64,000 nucleotides of DNA from Phytophthora colocasiae (lineage: Eukaryota; Oomycota; Peronosporomycetes; Peronosporales; Peronosporaceae): assembly GCA_018806915.1 (NCBI GenBank), contig JAGKQI010000091.1:1178001-1242000 (forward strand), in the 5' to 3' direction. How positions within the stretch are numbered: position 1 is the first letter of the stretch; each line of letters starts with the position of its first letter. The translations under genes were made by a program, and so were the position numbers. The notes beneath the pieces were generated by a model. The model saw nothing but the letters and a program-made list of their open reading frames with translations. It did no database searches and was not told the origin of the DNA. Shown here piece by piece: positions 57,930-64,000 of this stretch.

Positions 57930-60082
57930 CCTTGTAATGGAAGCTGTAAAACATTCCACATGAAAGCCACGATCACACTTCACGCACCCGTACTTTGCTT
58001 TTCGTGAAGGCATGCCACGTATACTGCATAGATAGCAGGTCAACTTTCCATTGCTGTGTGGAGTTCGGGATTATCGCATGCAGCGATGTATCGCAACCAA
58101 CAACCTCGTCTAGCTCTTCAGCCCTCCGTTTCTGTTGGCGCCGTTCTCGCTGTTGCTTGGCAAATTTTTGGCAGCATGTGAGCGTATCAATCAGTGATCA
58201 TTTGAATTCTCGGAGGGATACGGGTGTGCAAACGCGTTGATTACCGACAGGCTGAGCAGCCATGTGAAGACGGACATGCGCATGCGCTTCTCTCGGCGTC
58301 TTGCCGGATTCGTGCTGCGCAATTGATCAACTCTATCTACAGCGTTCATGAATTTGTTATAGACTCCAATCAGCGCAGAGGGCCACGAGTGGCGTACGAT
58401 CCAAGATAGTTTCTCCAGTCCAACGCAGTAAAGGAACGGTGCCATGGCAACATTCTACAGCTTCAGGTAAATCTGACGGGAGCGTCGAGGCTGACATAGT
58501 TTTCTTCCAGATCATTTGAGTAAAGATGACGACCTTTCGGTCTTTGAACACGATATACCCAGCACGTTCAGCGTACATCAGTGTCGGCATGCACTCAGTG
58601 TGTTGGCACTTCGGGAGTCTTTTCTGCTCCTTTTTATGAGCCCCTTCATTTTCTTGTAGTTTGGCTCAGGGACTACCGCAGCAACGAGCTCCCACGATCC
58701 ACGGTTTTGAGTAGCTATTCGATCCACAGCAGCTTCAAGTGTCAGCTTGTTGAACTTGTCCACTAAGTTCAATCGTACAGTACCTAGTAATTTCACTTTC
58801 CCATCGGTAAACGCATTGATAGCTCGTGCGTAAGTGTGCCGGGTGTAGAAGTTGTCAGAGACGAGTAAGCGGTGGCCACTAGGTGATCGAAATGTGCTGG
58901 TGTGATAGCCGGCCATGGCTATCCAGAGCGCTGTTGCTGCAATAAGAATGTCAGGGTGTGCCACCGTGTTCCACAACGGGGTTCTGAACGACGGAAATAC
59001 TTGCGTATAGCGCTCAGCAGGCGTAGTTTGTGTAGCATTACCGGAGCCATTATCCCAGAGCGAATGAACGTACAATGAATCCCAACCAACAACTGCGTAA
59101 AACCGCAGTCCGTACTTGTCTGGCTTGGAGGGTATGTAGGTCCTCGCGCGAGAGCGTGCTTTTGTTCGAACAGATATTTCATCAAGACTGCTCGCACCCA
59201 CTGGTACAGCAGTCTCGGCAAAACGCTTCTGGAAATGTTGCAATAGTCCTCTGCAGCGATAAAGTGGGTCTTTCACCGTTGCAAACGTCACCAAGCTTGG
59301 TGGATGCAGCTGCAATGCCGCTCGAATATGCTGGAAGCGATCTCGGGCCATAGTCTCTCTAAATGCTGGTTTCCCAAGAATTCGATCTCTCGACCAGTAG
59401 TCAGTGATGTCATTTAGCGGGCAGAGACTCATTGCCATCTCGAGCCCGATGTAAGCATTGATTTCGATCTCCGTCGCAGGTTTCTTTCCCTTCGCTTCAA
59501 GCTTAGTTGACGTCGACCGACGAATACTTTGACGCAGTGCTGGGATAACGAACAGAGCGAAAAGCCCATTCGAGCCATCCTTCTCGAAAGCACTTTTCTG
59601 ACTGTAGCATTCATTGCCAAGTGTAGACCGCTTCCGTCCTTTATAGTCTTGTAGTATGCGTTCTCTGCGAGCGTCGCTGATGTCGGAATCACTGCCGGTC
59701 GCGGCGCTTCCGCATGAACTGGCTGAGGTTGTGGGGCGGTTGCATGCTGAGTGTCAAATGCTACCTCTAAGTCGCTTAACCACCGTCTGACAGGTCTTCC
59801 TCCCACTGGTGAGTCTCCTCGCCGTCGCTCTCCGGTAACACCTTCATTCTCCATCTCGCTGTAGCTGGAAGAATTCGGAATGATAACCTCTACTGGACTT
59901 ATAATTTCATACAGCTGACGATTGGTCTCGCTGTGAGTGGCTGTCGTACAGGTCCACTTGGATCTACAAGTGACGGCTGCAACTTCACACTAGCCTCTGC
60001 GTAGAACTTTACCAAATCAAAGCATGTTGAAGGTGCTCTAACAGTGCTTCCTGGACACGCACGGACGTTCGTTGCTAAAGGG
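57930..60082 (-). mobile_element. piggyBac-like transposon, decayed, one end intact
   Basis: The minus-strand 5' end reads CCCTTTAGCAACGAACG from 60082 and directly abuts TTAA at 60083-60086, the piggyBac target. The transposase starts at Met 59854 (MENEGVTGE), shifts frame near 59440, then reads DYWSRDRILGKPAF, SKPDKYGLRFYAVVGWDS and LLVSDNFYTR. After another shift near 58600 it reads YNKFMNAVDRVDQLRS and SVFTWLLSLSVINAF. The three catalytic Asp sites (GWDS, SDNFY, AVDRVDQ) are visible. A C-terminal Cys-rich finger follows at ~57940-58045 (CYLC, CVKCDRGFHVECF). At least three frameshifts make it inactive. The other end was not found. Confidence 0.8.
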
Positions 60083-60119
60083 TTAAGTCTGCCCCCTTAG
60101 ACCACTCGGGCAAGATACC
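60083..60119 (-). pseudogene. tRNA-Leu fragment disrupted at the anticodon by piggyBac
   Basis: The 5' 37 nt of the tRNA-Leu(UAA) remain, ending in the TTAA of the anticodon loop, where the piggyBac terminus begins. One substitution (agtctgcc on plus) is present. Confidence 0.75.
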
Positions 60120-60328
60120 ACGCCAAACCCAACAAAAACACCTATCCCCGACGCACCCTTTTCTCGCCTTCCTTCCGATCGCGCTCTACCACATCGCCAC
60201 AGCCTCCTGCCTTCTCTTGCCACACACACACACACACACACACGATACAGTACGATACAGATACGACGCGCAGCGTATACTTATCACTCACCTCTTCAAG
60301 CTGCTGAGTTGCTGTCACGACAAGCAAA
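60120..60328 (-). repeat. Displaced piece of the tRNA/(CA)n array unit
   Basis: Spacer, (CA)~11 and downstream spacer of the array, up to the bases CAAGCAAA. A 6-bp duplication (gatacagatacg) is private to this copy. It shows that the composite arose next to or inside the array. Confidence 0.85.
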
Positions 60329-60341
60329 GGCCAAGCTAACG
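60329..60341. other. 13-bp gag junction remnant
   Basis: GGCCAAGCTAACG is the end of the truncated gag at 54643-54655 in inverse orientation, joined to LTR C. Relative to LTR B, gag is here attached the other way round. Confidence 0.7.
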
Positions 60342-60752
60342 TGCAGCGGGGCTGCGTAGGTGTGCACGGCACAGAGGAAATTTAGTTGACTCGTAGAGTC
60401 CTGCTTACAAGGCACTAGCCTTCGGTTCTATACAAGAACCAAGTAGTGCACTAAATACGGGACCCACACAATCAGTGTCCCTATAATAAAGGAACTAACA
60501 CTAATTATGTAAAATGCAAACTGATTTTATTGACTTTATTGCCCTAATCCTAAATGTAACGGATTTAGTATCTAACATACTAAATCCTAGTCAAAATGTA
60601 ATGTGTGGCTCTGAGCAACTGCCAACAAATGGCTACATATGTGACGTGTGAGAAACACGATGTGTCGTACACAGATATGTGACTTGTGCTTCCAGCCTAT
60701 GTCTGCCACACTAATGTAGCCATAACGCACAGCGCCGTGTAACCCCGTTACA
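60342..60752 (-). repeat. LTR C (minus orientation), second composite copy
   Basis: 411 bp, almost identical to LTR B, offset 5195 bp. The same purine tract follows on the right at 60753. Confidence 0.85.
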
Positions 60753-61038
60753 CCCTCCCCCACCAAACTGTGGATACACAGTATCTACAACTGCCGGCAT
60801 AACTGCCTTGTCAAGGCCTGTCATCGGCAACTTTCCGAAAAAAGGAAATCTCTCAACGAGAGTGCGCGTGCGCGCTGGCTCAACGAGCACATTCTCCCAT
60901 TCGCCCCAGCGAGCCTACCGCTCCTCGGGTGCCCCGTGTCCCGGCGTCTCCGCCTCAGCGCCTCCGCGCTTCCCTGCCTGAGCCTCCGGCTCCTCTCACG
61001 CTCTCCGTTTCGGAGTATTTCGCGGCTCATCGCCTTCG

Positions 61039-62162
61039 CTACGGAGCGATGTTCAAGGGCAGCCCGACTACAAGTGGTAGCGGTGGCTCGCCATTCGAGT
61101 ACACGACAGCGTCGCACGCGCGACCCGCGTCGCTCTCTTGATACTCGGCCACGGGAGCTGTCAGCTGTGTGTTATCCTTCTTGGTAGCTGTTGGCTGCGT
61201 GTCGTCGTCCTCACCGTGAAGCTGGCTCAATGTATTCTTTGTTTCTGCTTCGTTCACGTCCAGCTTGTCGATGTTCTGCACGTCAGCACTCACCACAATT
61301 TTATGAGTACGTGGGATGAAGAGCCGATATCCCTTCTGCTCCTCGCTAATGCCGATCACCACCCTTTTTCAGCTCGGTGCTTCACGGAGGCTGCCTTCTT
61401 GTGAGCAATGGGCGTGGTACAGGTCCACATTTGGCGGTTTACCAGTGAGTATCTCCATCGGAGACTTGCTGTCCGCATTGGCCCTGGTCGGAAGGCGGTT
61501 CCGTATATACGATGCGTACTACACGACATCGCCCCAGTAGCGTTCCGGCAATCCTGACGCCCACAGCATTACTCGGCCTGAGTCCATCAAGGTCTGATGC
61601 AAATGCTCGACCTTTCCGTTAGATGCGGAGTTGTCGGAAAGCGTAAGCTGTTGATTCATTCCGTGTCGCTTGCAGAATGTTACGAACTCTCGGCCTTAAA
61701 ACTCACCCCCGCCATCCGATCGGACCACCTTGACCACTACACCATGCTGGCGTTTAAAATCTAGAATGAAGTTCATCAACTTGGCTGCAGCTTCACCCTT
61801 CGTCCTCAGTAGGTAAACGCAATTGAAGGATGAACCGTAGTTCACAATGTTCAGCATGTGCTTGTTGCCATTTGTGTCGGCAGGGATGTGTCCGTAGCCC
61901 CAGAGTCAATCATCCAACTCGTGCATTTTGCTACTGCATGCGCCTGCTCTGCGGCGACCCACAACTCTGCTTTATCGCTGTCGTCCTGATTGTCCACGGA
62001 AGATCTGCGCTGTGCCTGGTTTGCTTCACCGGATTTCTCATCCTTTTTAGCGTCTTTCTTCGGCTTCGTACAGTTCTTGCGCCTGTGGCCTGCTTCACCG
62101 CAGTTCCAACACTTGAACGTGAACGTCTTTTCCGTGAGTGACGTACTGCTTCCACGTATCAC
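61039..62162 (-). pseudogene. Copia gag/protease/integrase remnants, second copy
   Basis: Same pieces and same breaks as at 55899-56963: zinc knuckle, DSGAT protease site, integrase parts. The integrase end (GYRLFIPRTHK) stays open further upstream in this copy. Confidence 0.8.
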
Positions 62163-62334
62163 CTGCTCGCTTGTGCGTGTCGAGACGCTTCTCCAGTTCG
62201 TACTGCGTCAGACTGCATCCGAACTCTTTCTTCAGATGTGCTGTGACTGCATCGTAGCTCGCGACTCCGTCGTCGGTGAAGTCGAAGTACGATCAGCTAG
62301 CTGCGCCTTCGAGGAAGGTTCAAGTACTAATGCC

Positions 62335-62655
62335 TTCAGCTGCCTCGACCACGTCGATCCGTTATGGAACAAGGAGATTAACAAGTTTCTGCTAGAGTTG
62401 GGTTTCACACGCAGTAAACTGGATCCGCGCCTCTACAGTTGCCGCCGCAACGGGAAGTTGATCGTGCGGACTTTATGTCGACGATATTGTTCTCGTGGGC
62501 GAGGATGATGCTGACAGTGACTGGGTTATGCATCAGTTTGGAGAGAAGTTCGACATCAAGGACATGGGCGACGCTACCAAGTGCCTTGGGATCTGCATCG
62601 AGCGTGATGACAGCGGCATCTTTCTGCACCAACTCCATGATTACACAAGTAACCT
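62335..62655 (+). pseudogene. Copia RT fragment, second copy
   Basis: Same plus-strand RT fragment with the YVDD box. One C fewer upstream (ggttcaag against ggttccaag) makes a longer merged frame from 61990, an example of indel-driven frame change between the copies. Confidence 0.8.
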
Positions 62656-63127
62656 CCAATTTTCAATTATTGATAGTTCGCGATTTGCTGCCCAGAACTG
62701 AGATGCCCCCTCCTGCAGTGACAGGTTGTACGGGTGGTGTGTCTGCTCGCCTTGCTGCTGGAGCATCTGCGAGGCTGCCATGAAGGAGAAGGCGCAGAGA
62801 ATGAAGACTAGAGTACACCCATGTCGGCGTCATCAAGCTCTTCGCAAAGCCTTCGTCCGTGTGTTCATTTACCTCCAGACAGGCAGAATAAAGGGAAGCC
62901 TACTACTGTGCGCCAACAATAAGCTTTTACAGCTTTGCCCAGATATTTCGGAAAATGGAAGACGTGTGTTGGATATGTAGCTAGTCTCTGCGTGGAAGAA
63001 TGAGCTCACTAACTGGTGTGATGCTACTATAACTACACCTTCTCGTAATGCAACAGGATCTTCCGTAGGCGCTCGAGCTATAGCCTGTAGGGCATCCTGG
63101 AGTTGTGGTTGGTCAGTCTGAAGGACT

Positions 63128-64000
63128 CCTTGTAATGGAAGCTGTAAAACATTCCACATGAAAGCCACGATCACACTTCACGCACCCGTACTTTGCTTTT
63201 CGTGAAGGCATGCCACGTATACTGCATAGATAGCAGGTCAACTTTCCATTGCTGTGTGGAGTTCGGGATTATCGCATGCAGCGATGTATCGCAACCAACA
63301 ACCTCGTCTAGCTCTTCAGCCCTCCGTTTCTGTTGGCGCCGTTCTCGCTGTTGCTTGGCAAATTTTTGGCAGCATGTGAGCGTATCAATCAGTGATCATT
63401 TGAATTCTCGGAGGGATACGGGTGTGCAAACGCGTTGATTACCGACAGGCTGAGCAGCCATGTGAAGACGGACATGCGCATGCGCTTCTCTCGGCGTCTT
63501 GCCGGATTCGTGCTGCGCAATTGATCAACTCTATCTACAGCGTTCATGAATTTGTTATAGACTCCAATCAGCGCAGAGGGCCACGAGTGGCGTACGATCC
63601 AAGATAGTTTCTCCAGTCCAACGCAGTAAAGGAACGGTGCCATGGCAACATTCTACAGCTTCAGGTAAATCTGACGGGAGCGTCGAGGCTGACATAGTTT
63701 TCTTCAGATCATTTGAGTAAAAGATGACGACCTTTCGGTCTTTGAACACGATATACCCAGCACGTTCAGCGTACATCAGTGTCGGCATGCACTCAGTGTG
63801 TTGGCGCTTCGGGAGTCTTTTCTGCTCCTTTTTATGAGCCCCTTCATTTTTCTTGTAGTTTGGCTCAGGGACTACCGCAGCAACGAGCTCCCACGATCCA
63901 CGGTTTTGAGTAGCTATTCGATCCACAGCAGCTTCAAGTGTCAGCTTGTTGAACTTGTCCACTAAGTTCAATCGTACAGTACCTAGTAATTTCACTTTCC
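63128..64000 (-). pseudogene. piggyBac-like transposase, second copy (cut by window end)
   Basis: C-terminal part of the transposase: from the right edge KLLGTVRLNLVDKFNKL, then MYAERAGYIVFKDRKVVIF, then YNKFMNAVDRVDQLRS with the third catalytic Asp, and the Cys-rich finger near 63140-63245. Here a T run is one base longer than in copy 1, which joins two segments that are in different frames there. The catalytic core lies beyond the window. Confidence 0.75.

Larger units (their letters stand above)
60342..64000. repeat. Second copy of the ~5.2 kb composite (cut by window end)
   Basis: Repeats 55147 to ~58800 at an offset of 5195-5198. Differences are small and often in homopolymers, apart from a more diverged stretch at 60860-61110. 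The copy continues past the right edge. Confidence 0.9.

Overview
The window looks like repeat-rich, gene-poor nuclear DNA of an oomycete, most likely Phytophthora or a close relative. The evidence is eukaryotic: introns of about 50-65 nt with GTAxGT-type donors and CTAAC-type branch points, a match to the oomycete core promoter (GCTCATT...CAATTT) before each BED-finger ORF, a Ty3/Gypsy element with two RNase H domains and a chromodomain, and a nuclear tRNA-Leu with internal A and B boxes. The genus is an inference.

Layout. (1) 1-9552: six head-to-tail copies of a ~1.6 kb unit, each with a promoter and a ~114-codon BED-type zinc-finger ORF; four copies are intact and two are frameshifted. The array starts outside the window. 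(2) 9615-9777 and 27215-28627: two halves of one minus-strand host gene, recognisable by its TOG domain as a CLASP-type microtubule-binding protein and now a pseudogene. (3) 9778-27214: a 17.4 kb LTR retrotransposon that split this gene, with 4-bp GTAC target duplications, TG...CA LTRs of ~1.85 kb, a primer binding site and a polypurine tract. Its minus strand encodes an extra ORF1, gag, protease, RT, a degenerate Gypsy RNase H, a second intact-looking RNase H, integrase and a chromodomain. Its plus strand carries a long opposing ORF between pol and the left LTR. (4) 28628-29910: mostly no gene, with one possible methyltransferase remnant.

(5) 29911-53034: a 23 kb tandem array of a 580-710 bp unit. 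Each unit holds one minus-strand tRNA-Leu (anticodon UAA) and a (CA)n tract of very variable length. There are 36 tRNA copies plus edge fragments, and ten copies near the right end carry an internal ~51-bp duplication. (6) 53035-64000: a nested and duplicated transposon composite. It holds inverted LTRs, a Gypsy gag piece, Copia fragments with RT on the opposite strand to integrase, a TIR transposon inside one LTR, and a decayed piggyBac element whose end abuts TTAA in a tRNA-Leu anticodon loop. A ~5.2 kb block of this composite is tandemly repeated and runs off the right edge.

Almost every protein-coding region here is broken by stops or frameshifts. Many differences between repeat copies are homopolymer length changes, so some frameshifts may be assembly errors and not real mutations. 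The features most likely to be active are the tRNA-Leu genes and, possibly, the BED-finger ORFs.
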